Positions 8,451-17,148 are shown, counted from the stretch's first letter. The stretch is 64,000 nt of DNA from Clostridia bacterium (GCA_017399965.1 JAFQAP010000033.1:1-64000); one strand, 5' to 3'. Translations and numbers: made by a program. Notes: generated by a model not told the origin, from the letters alone.

Positions 8451-8996
8451 TTACATTTTTATATTTTCATACTGTTGTTTGACGTAATCTTTTATCCAAA
8501 GCTGTACGTCGGGATTTGAAAGGGGTAATCCCTGCAGGACTTCTCGCAAAGCCCTTGTATCCAGTTCCACCTCGCCGTTTTCGGTTTGGTGGCGGAAGAC
8601 CATATCTCCCTCACCGCATCCCTGCGCCAAAAGGCAGACTGTGGATGCAATATCTCCCAAGGGGGTGAAATCTATATGGTCTTTAAAAAACACTCCGGTT
8701 ATTACCGTGCCGTGATCATCGGCTTTTTGTGAGCTCTGTATCTCAATATGACCGCCGGTTTGTTCGGCAGCCAGACGGAACAAGGGGATGCCAAGCCCCA
8801 CCTTTCTGGTGGTGCGTGTGGTATAAAAGGGGTTGGAGACCTTGTTAAGCGTTTCCTCGCTCATACCGCATCCATCGTCTTTAACCTGAATTATAAAGCG
8901 GTTTCCCTCTTCCGTAATAAGTATCTCTGTAAGAGATGCACCTGCGGTAAAGGAATTCTGGGCTATATCAAGTATATTAAGGGACAGCTCTTTCAT
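8451..8996 (-). CDS. Bergerat-fold ATP-binding protein without phosphoacceptor domain
   Basis: The 181-residue protein has a GHKL ATPase domain: the N-box NILDIAQNSFTAGA (about residues 6-19), the G1 box DDGCGM and the G2-like GLGIPLF. There is no H-box, sensor or membrane segment, so it is not a standard histidine kinase. The C-terminal third (about 115-181) is unlike ordinary kinases. The start codon overlaps the php stop by 4 bp (ATGA), which implies translational coupling. Its place inside the hydrogenase operon suggests a signalling role with the sensory hydrogenase, perhaps as an anti-sigma or anti-regulator ATPase. Confidence 0.7.
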   Translation of the reverse strand: MKELSLNILDIAQNSFTAGASLTEILITEEGNRFIIQVKDDGCGMSEETLNKVSNPFYTTRTTRKVGLGIPLFRLAAEQTGGHIEIQSSQKADDHGTVITGVFFKDHIDFTPLGDIASTVCLLAQGCGEGDMVFRHQTENGEVELDTRALREVLQGLPLSNPDVQLWIKDYVKQQYENIKM

Positions 8997-9721
8997 TTTT
9001 CGCCTCGCAGATAATCAATAATACGGTTTCGCACCTCATGGGAAGAACCGTGGGCGGAAACGGGCAAAAAGTTAACTGCTTCGTTAATATCCCACAGCAA
9101 ATGAGCGTCGCTGTCGGAAATAACGGGAGTATTTTTAAGTATGGGATTTTTTGAAAATATTTCTTCTTTTTTGGAAATATCTTTTATCTCCACGCAATCG
9201 AACACCGGCGTTTCGGGCATCATACCCAGAATGCCGATCATACCGTTTGAAGTCTTATCAATATGAGCGGGCACGCAAGCGGCATCGTATCGGGATGCCA
9301 TTTCGTAAACGTCGTCTACCGAAAGGGCGGTTGCCACCGATAAAAGATATTCGTATTCACCCACCACGTTGTCCTCTTTATCCAGTATCTGCTGGTGTCC
9401 GAACAGGTCAACGCGGTTTTTTATTTTTGTTCGGTATTTATCAAATTCTTGTTCAAAGCGTTCTGCATCATCAACGGAGCGGAAATAAACGAGCACGTGT
9501 ATTTCCTCCGAAGTGGTTATCTCCATTCCCGGTATTGCCACCACACCGTACTGCTCGCAGGCGTATTCAAATGCCCGTACGTTCAAGCAGGTGTTATGGT
9601 CGGTAAGAGCAACCGCACGCAGATTATTGAGCTTTGCCATTCCTGCGATATTATTTACTGTCATATCGTCATCACCGCAGGGTGAAAGACAGGAATGTAT
9701 ATGCAGGTCGTAGGATGTCAT
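8993..9721 (-). CDS. PHP-domain metal-dependent phosphoesterase
   Basis: This 242-residue protein carries the PHP motifs HIHSCLSPCGDDD (HxH), LTDHNT, GMEITTSEEIH and a later PAHIDK, ending with SDAHLL. The family binds two or three metals and cleaves phosphate esters or nucleotides; the substrate here is unknown. It overlaps both neighbours by 4 bp (ATGA), so the three genes are tightly coupled. The pairing with DRTGG and sensory hydrogenase genes suggests it removes a phosphoryl signal, which is inference. Confidence 0.8.
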   Translation of the reverse strand: MTSYDLHIHSCLSPCGDDDMTVNNIAGMAKLNNLRAVALTDHNTCLNVRAFEYACEQYGVVAIPGMEITTSEEIHVLVYFRSVDDAERFEQEFDKYRTKIKNRVDLFGHQQILDKEDNVVGEYEYLLSVATALSVDDVYEMASRYDAACVPAHIDKTSNGMIGILGMMPETPVFDCVEIKDISKKEEIFSKNPILKNTPVISDSDAHLLWDINEAVNFLPVSAHGSSHEVRNRIIDYLRGEK

Positions 9722-10044
9722 AGTATCTTGCTCAATTTAATGCAGATATCGTAAGCGCTGTCGGGCATAAGCAGAATATTTACTCCTCTTGCCTCCGCCA
9801 TAGCGATCACGTCATCTTCGGGGCGGGCGTTTTCGCCGATAATGACACAGCTTACGTCTGCCAAAGAGGCGACCGCAGGCACGTTTATGTTGGACATTAT
9901 CGTAACCCAGACGTTGCAGGCACGGGCTTTACCCATTACCCAGCTGAGCAGATCGCCGGTATAACAGCCCCGCACAGTCTTGTCCCCTTCGGGCAGGGAA
10001 AGCACTTGGGGGTTAAGTTGTGTAATAAGCTGGTTTACCGTCAT
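9718..10044 (-). CDS. DRTGG-domain protein 1
   Basis: This 108-residue protein is one DRTGG domain, the alpha/beta module otherwise found with CBS pairs and in phosphotransacetylase-related proteins. Landmarks are the central GDLLSWVMG segment and the C-terminal AMAEARGVNILLMPD. It has no visible catalytic residues or cysteine cluster. It overlaps the PHP gene by 4 bp. A paralogue lies at 11779, and the two frame the HydS-like gene and its ATPase. Probable nucleotide or partner binding, by analogy only. Confidence 0.75.
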   Translation of the reverse strand: MTVNQLITQLNPQVLSLPEGDKTVRGCYTGDLLSWVMGKARACNVWVTIMSNINVPAVASLADVSCVIIGENARPEDDVIAMAEARGVNILLMPDSAYDICIKLSKIL

Positions 10045-10062
10045 CCTTTTGTCCGCTCCTTT

Positions 10063-11331
10063 TTAAATACTGCTGTTTTTCTTTTTTGCAAGTACCACGC
10101 AATCCTCGGGAACTGCCAGTCCCCTCACCACATCATCCGCAAAAGCGCGGCAGTTGGGGGCACCGCAGTAACCGCAGTCTATTTCCGGCAAGGTCTCAAA
10201 AAAGCTTGCCGCTTGTGACATAAGACGTATTGCGGTCTTTCTGTCCTGAGAAAACATCCTTACGGGGTTTATTTCCGGAAATTCGCCTACGTTATATTCG
10301 CCGGGGAAAGGAGGTTCGCCTTCCTTTATTTCCGGTCGGTTCTGGCTTACCGGAAGGTATCTTCTTATGTTTTGTAATCTTACTCTTGCGATATAGGGGT
10401 TTTCCATGGTAAGAACACCGCCCACACATCCGCCGGGACAAGCGTTAAGCTCTATAAAGTCCAAGCAGGGGTAAGAGCCGGTCTCTATATCGTCAAGTAC
10501 CTTTATTACGTTTTCTATCCCGTCTGCCGCAAGATATCTGTCGTTCAGCAGGGAAGAGGATTCGCCTCCGCTGGTAGCCCAGTTCACGCCGATCATTCCC
10601 GTGCGGGAAAGCGGTTCGGGAGCAATTTCGCTCTTCATGGTGTCAAGCAATTCAAAGTACATATCGCTCATGGACACCACTAAATCAATATTGCTTTTCT
10701 TCTCGCCGCACAAGGCGTTTTTAACATAGCTTACCTTTGCCGTGCAGGGAGAGATGAATACTACTCCGATATCTTCGTCTTTAAGTTCGGGATGTTCTTT
10801 TTTCGCTTTTTCTCTTGCCAGCTTACCGGCGATCTCCACGGGAGGCATTATGGGGATAAGATGCTTTGCCAAAGTGGGAAATCTTAAAGAGATAAGCCTT
10901 ACGATAACGGGGCAGGCAGAGCTTATTACGGGGCGGTGAATATTCTCCGTCTTCAGATAATGCCTTGTATATTCCGTTACCATTTCTGCCGCACAGGCTA
11001 CTTCGAACACGTCGTCAAAGCCGTAATCCAAAAGTCCCTTAAGCATACAGTCAACATCGTCTAAATTATCGAACTGACCGTACAGCGTGGGAGGCGGCAG
11101 AGCTATTTTATATTTGAATTTGCTTATGCTTTCAAGCGGGTCGTAAATTGCCTTCTTTGCTTTGTGGGGACACAGCCGTATACATTCGCCGCAGTCTATA
11201 CATCTTTCGGTGTTTATAACCGCATGACCGTCCCGTATACGTATCGCTTCCGTGGGACATCTGCGAAGACAGTGGGTACAGCCTTTGCATTTTTCCGTTT
11301 CCAACGATACCGAGTGTCTGTAAAACGACAT
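10063..11331 (-). CDS. Sensory-type [FeFe] hydrogenase homologue (HydS-like)
   Basis: The 422-residue protein starts with two [4Fe-4S] motifs (Cys15/18/21/25 and Cys44/47/50/54). It then has a reduced H-cluster domain and a C-terminal Fe-S domain with IDCGYCGAPNCRAF. All four H-cluster cysteine ligands are present: Cys140 in SSACPVI, Cys196 in SPCTAKV, Cys298 and Cys302 in NACPGGCVGG. The motifs are altered from catalytic forms, since the proton-relay residue and the MPC methionine are missing. This matches putative H2-sensing hydrogenases. It has no PAS domain, so output presumably goes through the adjacent ATPases and DRTGG proteins. Confidence 0.85.
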   Translation of the reverse strand: MSFYRHSVSLETEKCKGCTHCLRRCPTEAIRIRDGHAVINTERCIDCGECIRLCPHKAKKAIYDPLESISKFKYKIALPPPTLYGQFDNLDDVDCMLKGLLDYGFDDVFEVACAAEMVTEYTRHYLKTENIHRPVISSACPVIVRLISLRFPTLAKHLIPIMPPVEIAGKLAREKAKKEHPELKDEDIGVVFISPCTAKVSYVKNALCGEKKSNIDLVVSMSDMYFELLDTMKSEIAPEPLSRTGMIGVNWATSGGESSSLLNDRYLAADGIENVIKVLDDIETGSYPCLDFIELNACPGGCVGGVLTMENPYIARVRLQNIRRYLPVSQNRPEIKEGEPPFPGEYNVGEFPEINPVRMFSQDRKTAIRLMSQAASFFETLPEIDCGYCGAPNCRAFADDVVRGLAVPEDCVVLAKKKNSSI

Positions 11332-11344
11332 TATTTCCTCGCTT

Positions 11345-11782
11345 TCACACGTATACTGTCATCGTGATCTTGGTGCCCTTTCCGAGCTTGGATTCGATCA
11401 CCATTTCGTCCGTATACCTTTTCATATTGGGAAGACCCATTCCCGCGCCGAAACCGAGAGAACGGATATTATCGGGTGCGGTGGAAAATCCTTCCTGCAT
11501 CGCCTGCTCGATATCGGCAATACCGGGACCTTCGTCGGTGAGTATGATTACGATTCTGTCCTCTTCGATAACGACTTCAGCCTTTCCGCCGCCTGCGTGG
11601 ATGACCATATTTATCTCACCCTCGTACATGGCGATAGAAACTCTGCGTATCGTTTCCGGGTCAAAGCCGGCTTCTCTGAGCCGTTTTTTTACCTTTACGG
11701 AAGCTTCTCCCGCAGAAGTAAAGTTGGCTCCGTCCACATTAAAGCAATAGGATAATTTTTGATTATCCGACACTTTTTTCAC
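11345..11782 (-). CDS. SpoIIAB/RsbW-like ATP-binding regulatory protein
   Basis: This 145-residue Bergerat-fold protein resembles anti-sigma-factor serine kinases. The N-box is in RRVSIAMYEGEINMVIHAGG, with a Glu-Gly in place of the usual E-A-x-N spacing. The G1 box is DEGPGIADIEQAM and the G2 box GFGAGMGLPNMKRYTDE. The start is GTG, overlapping the upstream stop by 4 bp (GTGA). It lies directly before the HydS-like gene and is a good candidate for that sensor's effector. No partner sigma factor or STAS protein is adjacent; the spoIIAA/AB/sigF set at 44.4 kb is separate. Confidence 0.8.
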   Translation of the reverse strand: MKKVSDNQKLSYCFNVDGANFTSAGEASVKVKKRLREAGFDPETIRRVSIAMYEGEINMVIHAGGGKAEVVIEEDRIVIILTDEGPGIADIEQAMQEGFSTAPDNIRSLGFGAGMGLPNMKRYTDEMVIESKLGKGTKITMTVYV

Positions 11783-12123
11783 TCCTTGCGACCGAGTCCG
11801 TTATTATAAAGCATACCGCAGGCTTCGTACATACGAAGATCTGTGGTCATAACCACAATATCGTGCTCTGCTGCGGCAGCCAGCATTTCCTCCGTAGGCG
11901 TTTTGCTGCGTACGAAAACAATGCAATGCATATCCATCATACCTGCCGTGCGCACGACCTGCAGATTAACAAGACCTGTAAGCAAAACTGCCTGATTTTT
12001 AACGTACGCCAGTACGTCGCTCATCATATCGCTGCCGCAGGCGGAGTTTACCTCCATATCGCACTTATCCTCACAGCACAGTATTTCCGCATCTAAGATT
12101 TTTGCCAGTTCAGCAATTTTCAT
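11779..12123 (-). CDS. DRTGG-domain protein 2
   Basis: This 114-residue DRTGG-fold protein is a distant paralogue of the one at 9718. It has more cysteines (LCCEDKCD near the N-terminus and SACGSD), so metal or redox binding is possible. It sits between hndA and the ATPase and overlaps the latter by 4 bp. Function is unknown. Confidence 0.72.
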   Translation of the reverse strand: MKIAELAKILDAEILCCEDKCDMEVNSACGSDMMSDVLAYVKNQAVLLTGLVNLQVVRTAGMMDMHCIVFVRSKTPTEEMLAAAAEHDIVVMTTDLRMYEACGMLYNNGLGRKE

Positions 12124-12139
12124 AGGTTATCCCTGCTTC

Positions 12140-12619
12140 TTATCTATATTTTTCCAGAATATCCTTAACGTCTGCGGGGGTAAGACGTCCGTAAACGTCC
12201 TCGTTTATAGTCATAACCGGTGCAAGACCGCAGCAACCGAGGCAGCGGGTGTCCTGAATAGTGAACAGACCGTCTGCGGTGGTCTCGCCTGCGCCGATAC
12301 CCAAAATCTCCATAACCTTATCAAGAACTGCCTGCGCACCTTTAACGTAGCAAGCGGTACCTGTACATACGCTTATGATATACTCTCCCTTGGGTTTGAG
12401 AGAAAACTGGGAGTAGAATGTAGCAACTCCGTATACCTCGGTAAGAGGGATATCAAGAGAATCTGCTATAAGCTCCTGTGTTTCCAAAGAAAGGTATCCG
12501 AAGAGTCCCTGTGCGTACTGCATAATGGGCATAAGAGGGCCGTCAGTATTCTTGTGTTCCTCAATAAACGCCTTCAACTCGGCTTTCTTTTGCTCAATCT
12601 GCTCTTTTTTTAATGCCAT
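12140..12619 (-). CDS. hndA: NuoE-like [2Fe-2S] subunit of the [FeFe] hydrogenase (HndA/HydC)
   Basis: This 159-residue thioredoxin-fold protein has the NuoE pattern GVATFYSQFSLKPKGEY, CTGTACYVKGA and TRCLGCCGLAPVM, giving four cysteine ligands for a [2Fe-2S] cluster. It is the first gene of the operon and is separated from the other catalytic subunits by six signalling genes. The start has AGGAGG about 8 bp upstream. No consensus promoter is obvious in the AT-rich gap up to 12760. Confidence 0.93.
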   Translation of the reverse strand: MALKKEQIEQKKAELKAFIEEHKNTDGPLMPIMQYAQGLFGYLSLETQELIADSLDIPLTEVYGVATFYSQFSLKPKGEYIISVCTGTACYVKGAQAVLDKVMEILGIGAGETTADGLFTIQDTRCLGCCGLAPVMTINEDVYGRLTPADVKDILEKYR

Positions 12620-12760
12620 TCTTTTTGTCCTCCTGAAAAAACTTATTTAACAGTATTAGACCTGTTTGTTTAAATTTGTATAATGATACATAAATTCAAT
12701 ATATAATATCATACTTTTATGTTTTTTTCAATAAAAAGCTAAAAAAATGTTCAAAAATAT

Positions 12761-12789
12761 TTGTATAATTTAATAAAATGTGCTATAAT
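12761..12789 (+). promoter_or_regulatory. sigma-A promoter of the GH13 gene
   Basis: TTGTAT (12761-12766), a 17-bp spacer and TATAAT (12784-12789). The implied transcript start, near 12796, is almost at the ribosome site (AAGGAG, 12798-12803). This leaves a very short leader and rules out the in-frame TTG at 12761 as the start. Confidence 0.75.
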
Positions 12790-12814
12790 TTACCGGAAAG
12801 GAGTAATGGTTATT

Positions 12815-14473
12815 ATGAAAAACAAAACTTGGTGGCATGATAAAGTAGCATACCAGATATATCCCCGTTCTTTTATGGATTCAAACGGGGACGGTATCGG
12901 TGATATTAACGGTATTATAAGTAAGCTTGATTACTTAAAGGAGTTGGGTGTGGAGATCGTCTGGCTTTCTCCCGTTTACCGCTCGCCTATGGACGACGGC
13001 GGATACGATATTTCCGATTACTACGATATAGATCCTATCTTCGGCAAAAAAGAGGATATGGATAAGCTTTTGGAGGAAGCAAACAAACGGGGCATAAAGA
13101 TCCTCATGGACCTTGTTATAAACCATTGCTCCGATGAGCACGAGTGGTTCCAAAAAGCCCTTGAAGACCCCAACTGCGAGGAAGCGGATTATTTCTGGTT
13201 CCGTGAGAGCGAGAACGGCCCTCCCAACAACTGGCGTTCCATGTTCGGCGGCTCCGCTTGGGAAAACGTAGGCGGCAACAGATACTATATGCATCTGTTT
13301 TCCAAAAAGCAGCCCGATCTTAACTGGGAAAACCCCGTTTTAAGACAAAAGCTTTACGATATGATCAATTATTGGCTGGATAAAGGTTTGGGCGGCTTCC
13401 GTATAGATGCTATCACCCACATAAAGAAAGACCCCACACTTCGTTCTTATCCGCCGGATGCGGACGGAATGGCAGGCTGCTTTGCCCCCACAAGAAATTT
13501 CCCCGGTATCGGCGAATATCTTACCGACCTGCGCAAAAACACCTTTGATAAATACGAATGCGTTACCGTTGCGGAAGCGGCAGGCGTTCCTTTCGGAGAT
13601 CTCGGCGCATACATAAATGCGGAGGACGGATATTTTGATACTATGTTCGATTTCTCTTATTCCGAGCCCTACGCATACGGAAACGGCTGGCACGATTGCT
13701 TCCGTCCCGGCGAATGGGATTTTGCCGCTTGGAGAGATACTCTGTATATGAGCCAGACCGAAACCGAAAAAATAGGCTTTGGCGCGGTATTTATAGAAAA
13801 CCACGATTATCCCCGTTCTATGGATAAGTTTATTCCCGATGCGTACCGCAGTGAGCGTGCGCAGAGAATGCTTGGCAATATGTATTTCTTTATGCGCGGT
13901 ATTCCCTTTATATATCAGGGGCAGGAATTGGGTATGACCAACACCCGTATGGAAAAAATTGAGGATTTCGACGATATCTCTACCAAAAACCATTACCGCG
14001 TTGCTTTGAGAGACGGTCTTTCTCCCGAAAAAGCCCTTGAGGGAGTTATGCGTTATTCACGTGATAACGCCCGCGTGCCTTTTCCCTGGACAACGGGTGA
14101 AAACGGCGGATTTACCACCGGCAAGCCTTGGCTTAAGTGCCATCCCGATTACAAGGAATTTGCCGCAGAAAAGCTGATGAAGGACGAAAACAGTATGTAC
14201 CACTGGTACAAGAATATGATACGTCTTCGTTCCGAATACAAGGATATCCTTGTGGAAGGCTCTTTTGCACCTATGGATTTCGGTAACGAAAAGAGCGTGT
14301 GCTATTCCCGTACTTCCGAAAAAGGAAAGATTGTCAGCATAAATTCCTTTACTCCCGAACTCACCGAATACGCCTGCGGAGAGGGCAAGGTGCTTAACGG
14401 GGACGGAATACACAGCTACGAAAACGGCGTGCTTACCCTCGAACCTTTCGGCTGTGCTTTGATACTTTTATAA
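12815..14473 (+). CDS. GH13 alpha-glucosidase / oligo-1,6-glucosidase
   Basis: The 552-residue protein shows the GH13 conserved regions: DLVINHCSDEH (region I), GFRIDAI with nucleophile Asp198, VAEAAG with acid/base Glu254, and ENHDYPRS with His330-Asp331. The QPDLNWENP loop is typical of the oligo-1,6-glucosidase and alpha-glucosidase subfamily. There is no signal peptide, so it probably acts in the cytoplasm on imported isomalto- or malto-oligosaccharides. I chose the ATG at 12815 because the promoter and ribosome site exclude earlier starts. It is followed 14 bp later by the Gfo/Idh gene. Confidence 0.92.
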   Translation: MKNKTWWHDKVAYQIYPRSFMDSNGDGIGDINGIISKLDYLKELGVEIVWLSPVYRSPMDDGGYDISDYYDIDPIFGKKEDMDKLLEEANKRGIKILMDLVINHCSDEHEWFQKALEDPNCEEADYFWFRESENGPPNNWRSMFGGSAWENVGGNRYYMHLFSKKQPDLNWENPVLRQKLYDMINYWLDKGLGGFRIDAITHIKKDPTLRSYPPDADGMAGCFAPTRNFPGIGEYLTDLRKNTFDKYECVTVAEAAGVPFGDLGAYINAEDGYFDTMFDFSYSEPYAYGNGWHDCFRPGEWDFAAWRDTLYMSQTETEKIGFGAVFIENHDYPRSMDKFIPDAYRSERAQRMLGNMYFFMRGIPFIYQGQELGMTNTRMEKIEDFDDISTKNHYRVALRDGLSPEKALEGVMRYSRDNARVPFPWTTGENGGFTTGKPWLKCHPDYKEFAAEKLMKDENSMYHWYKNMIRLRSEYKDILVEGSFAPMDFGNEKSVCYSRTSEKGKIVSINSFTPELTEYACGEGKVLNGDGIHSYENGVLTLEPFGCALILL

Positions 14474-14487
14474 AAGGTGAAAAATAT

Positions 14488-15525
14488 ATGATAAAGATCG
14501 GATTAAGCGGCGTCGGCAGAATGGGCTCTTACCATCTTGCCGTATACGAAAGATTAATGAACGAGGGGTTTCCCGTTAAGGTGGTCGCTGTCTGCGACGT
14601 AGATAGATCCCGTCTGGACGGAAGCAAATCCACTCTCTCCAATTTGGCAGGGGAAAAAGGTAACATTTCCGCATATCATCAGTATACCGACCTTGACGAA
14701 ATGCTAAAAAACGAAGAGCTGGACGCAGTTGATATAATTATGCCCACATACCTTCACAGCGCTGCGGCTGTTAAGGTGCTTAACAGCGGCAGACATTGTA
14801 TGTGCGAAAAGCCTATGGCGCTTAACGAAGAGCAGTGTGCTTGTATGATAGACGCCGCAAATAAAAACGGAAAAATTCTTATGATCGGTCATTGCCTGCG
14901 TTTCTGGAAGGAATACGCATATCTTAAGGATATTACCGAAAAAGGCGTTTACGGCGCCTGCCTCAAGGCATCCTTCTGGCGGGGCGGATATCAGGACCAC
15001 GTTAATTCCCCTTCATGGGAGGATTGGATAATTACCCGTGAAAAGGGCGGCGGCGGTCTGTTTGACCAGCATATTCACGATGCGGACTGTATACGTTGGC
15101 TGTTCGGCGACCCCGAAGGTGTTTCCGTTTTCGGCAAGACCGTGCATCCCAAAAGTGCTCACGATATAGTAAACGCAAACTACCTGTATCCCGATAAGCC
15201 GGTGTTCGCTCACGATGATATCACCTACAAGGGCTATCCCTTCGGTTATGGCTTCAACGTAAGCTTTGAGCACGGCACCCTTGAATATAAGGATAACGTA
15301 CTTACCGTTTATCCCGAAGAAGGAGAGGCTTTTGCTCCCGATCTTTCTTCTTACGGCGAGACCGACGATGCATACTATAACGAGCTTAAATACTTCCTCA
15401 CCTGTGCTTTGGAAGGTAAAACACCGGAAAGATGCCTGCCTTACGAAAGTATGCAGGCTGTAAAGCTGGTTACCGCAGAAACTGTTTCCGCAGACAACGG
15501 CGGCAAAATGATACAATATAAATAA
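14488..15525 (+). CDS. Gfo/Idh/MocA-family sugar oxidoreductase
   Basis: The 345-residue protein has an N-terminal Rossmann domain (GLSGVGRMGSYH), the family motif CEKPMALNEEQ with the catalytic lysine, and a C-terminal alpha/beta domain with GGGGLFDQHIHDADCIRWLFG, which supplies the catalytic histidine region. Such enzymes oxidise or epimerise sugars or inositols with NAD(P). Co-transcription with the GH13 gene suggests a role in carbohydrate breakdown; the substrate cannot be read from sequence. Confidence 0.88.
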   Translation: MIKIGLSGVGRMGSYHLAVYERLMNEGFPVKVVAVCDVDRSRLDGSKSTLSNLAGEKGNISAYHQYTDLDEMLKNEELDAVDIIMPTYLHSAAAVKVLNSGRHCMCEKPMALNEEQCACMIDAANKNGKILMIGHCLRFWKEYAYLKDITEKGVYGACLKASFWRGGYQDHVNSPSWEDWIITREKGGGGLFDQHIHDADCIRWLFGDPEGVSVFGKTVHPKSAHDIVNANYLYPDKPVFAHDDITYKGYPFGYGFNVSFEHGTLEYKDNVLTVYPEEGEAFAPDLSSYGETDDAYYNELKYFLTCALEGKTPERCLPYESMQAVKLVTAETVSADNGGKMIQYK

Positions 15526-15526
15526 A

Positions 15527-15565
15527 ATCACCCCAAGAAACCTTACGGCTTCTCGGGGACCCCGA
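15527..15565 (+). repeat. Dispersed palindromic repeat, copy 2
   Basis: ATCACCCC, stem AAGAAACC/GGCTTCT (one arm base changed), then CGGGGACCCCGA. It begins 1 bp after the Gfo/Idh stop and is followed by a terminator, the same arrangement as copy 1. Confidence 0.85.
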
Positions 15566-15570
15566 TAATT

Positions 15571-15599
15571 AAAAACGCCCGAATTTCTCGGGCGTTTTA
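15571..15599 (+). terminator. Bidirectional terminator after the Gfo/Idh gene
   Basis: AAAACGCCCGA and TCGGGCGTTTT form a strong hairpin with flanking A and T runs. It can serve both the plus-strand operon and the convergent lipoprotein gene. Confidence 0.85.
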
Positions 15600-15618
15600 T
15601 TATGGAGTGATTATGCTG

Positions 15619-17088
15619 TTAAATAATCGGGAAGAAGATGTCATAAAAATAGTAATATTTGTGATACCACGCACCGAAGCCTTCGTATTCACGTATCGAA
15701 TAGCTTCCCGTTTTGTAGGAATGGTTGGTTTCCATTATAAGGTCGCCGTCTTCGTTATATGCGTATTTTGTAACTTCGTCCCGATATCCGCCGACCTCGT
15801 CAACACTTTTCAAAACCGCTTCGGTAATTCTTCCGTATTCATCGGTGGTATACTCAATACGTCCGTAATCGCCGTTGTAGACGGTGTAAGAGGGTTCGCC
15901 TTCCCATTCTTTGGATTTTATAAATCCGTTTTCATCGTATTCGTATACGCAACGGTAAATAAGTTCTTCCCCGTTCATTCTTTCGGTAATCAAAAGATTT
16001 CCGCTTTCATCATAGGTTCTCGTTTCTACGATAACCGCTCCGTCGTATGCCGTTTCTTCTGTTCTTACAAGCTTTCCGTTTTCTCCGTAAGTATACTTGG
16101 TGGTTTTGCCGTTAAGAGATTCTTCTGTAATTCTTCCCTGTTCATCGTGCTTCCACGTTTGTATACGGTAAACTCCCGTATCGCTTTTGTAAGTTTCGTA
16201 ATGTATAATTCTTCCGTTGCCGTCATAAGCAAATCTTTGTATTTCCAAAACGTCGTCGGAAGAATGGGTGGTGGTTTCAATTCTTTCAAGCAAACCGTGA
16301 TCGTTCCAGAAAAACAGCTTTGTCGCCGAATATCCGTCCCGTATGTCGGTGCTTTTAATAAGCCTTCCCTCGGAATCGTAATAATATTTATGACTGCTGT
16401 TTGTCACCGTTTGTAACAAACCGTTGCTGTCGAAATAATATCCTGTAACACCGTCCGAAAGACCGCCTGAACCGTTGTGGTAATTGTATATTGTGTGATA
16501 CACGCTTTTGGGATTGCCGTTTTCGTAGAAATAGTTAAAATAATTATAGGTTCCGTCTATTCCGCGCACCGTATCGTGATATTGGTACCTTTGGGTTTCA
16601 TAATAAGAACCGAAATTTCTAAGGAGCTGGGTGGCGTAAATATCGTTTTCCTTTTCGATAAGCAGTTTATATGCTTTTGTGTACTCGCCGCTGTCAATAA
16701 GCGAATGTATTTCTTGATATCCTTCGGGAACAGTTATTACGTCCGGCGTTTTGGGGAAATTCTCGCTTATCATTGGCTGTGCGTATGTTTTGTCTTCGGT
16801 ATTGCTTGTTTCCGCAGGCTCACTTTCCTCTGCGGGCTTACTTTCTTCCGGCGGCTCGCTTTCTTCGGGCTTGCTCTCCTCCGGAGGTATGCTTTCTTCG
16901 GGCTTACTCTCTTCTGCAGGCTTACTCTCCTCGGGCGGCGTGCTTTCGTTTACACTCTCTTCTTGGGGTGTGGATTCAGAGCGGGAAACATTATTGCTCT
17001 CGTCGGCGGGGTCGTCGGCTATGCATGAAACCGTAAACAAGATAAGGGAAAATATAAGGGCTGCAAGAATAAATATTTTGGTTTTCAT
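15619..17088 (-). CDS. Surface lipoprotein with acidic Pro/Ser/Glu linker and YD-type repeats
   Basis: The 489-residue protein starts with a lipoprotein signal ending in LFTVSC (lipobox Cys about 22). A long EESKPEES-type spacer runs to about residue 95. The C-terminal part has a short helical region (HSLIDSGEYTKAYKLL), then YD-like repeats such as YDSEGRL, YDGNGRI, YDESGNL and YNEDGDL. YD/RHS repeats form beta-rich extracellular structures. It lacks an RHS core or toxin end, so I do not call it a toxin. It is paralogous to the lipoprotein at 46137 and shares its 5' cassette with the gene at 17149, from which it is probably co-transcribed. Confidence 0.8.
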   Translation of the reverse strand: MKTKIFILAALIFSLILFTVSCIADDPADESNNVSRSESTPQEESVNESTPPEESKPAEESKPEESIPPEESKPEESEPPEESKPAEESEPAETSNTEDKTYAQPMISENFPKTPDVITVPEGYQEIHSLIDSGEYTKAYKLLIEKENDIYATQLLRNFGSYYETQRYQYHDTVRGIDGTYNYFNYFYENGNPKSVYHTIYNYHNGSGGLSDGVTGYYFDSNGLLQTVTNSSHKYYYDSEGRLIKSTDIRDGYSATKLFFWNDHGLLERIETTTHSSDDVLEIQRFAYDGNGRIIHYETYKSDTGVYRIQTWKHDEQGRITEESLNGKTTKYTYGENGKLVRTEETAYDGAVIVETRTYDESGNLLITERMNGEELIYRCVYEYDENGFIKSKEWEGEPSYTVYNGDYGRIEYTTDEYGRITEAVLKSVDEVGGYRDEVTKYAYNEDGDLIMETNHSYKTGSYSIREYEGFGAWYHKYYYFYDIFFPII

Positions 17089-17103
17089 TTGTTTCTCCTC
17101 CTT
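16953..17103 (-). repeat. Duplicated 5' cassette, copy A
   Basis: About 151 bp covering the ribosome site, start, signal peptide and first linker residues match 17970-18120 at a constant offset of 1017 bp. I see one mismatch (C at 16982 against T). Sequence beyond the block diverges quickly. Confidence 0.88.
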
Positions 17104-17148
17104 TTAAATTCGAATGTTAAAAGTGCTTGGTTTTACATTTGTGTCCGT

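Noticed and set aside
12620..12760. Rex operator in front of the hydrogenase operon
   Set aside because: TTGTTTAA and TTGTATAA half-sites are visible near 12665-12682, but spacing and symmetry do not match the Rex consensus well enough to claim it.
12761..12814. Upstream TTG start for the GH13 gene
   Set aside because: It coincides with the -35 box, and the -10 box lies downstream of it, so it would not be in the transcript.
15619..17088. RHS/polymorphic toxin
   Set aside because: YD-like units are present, but there is no RHS core-end motif, no toxin tail and no immunity gene next to it, and the protein is a small lipoprotein.
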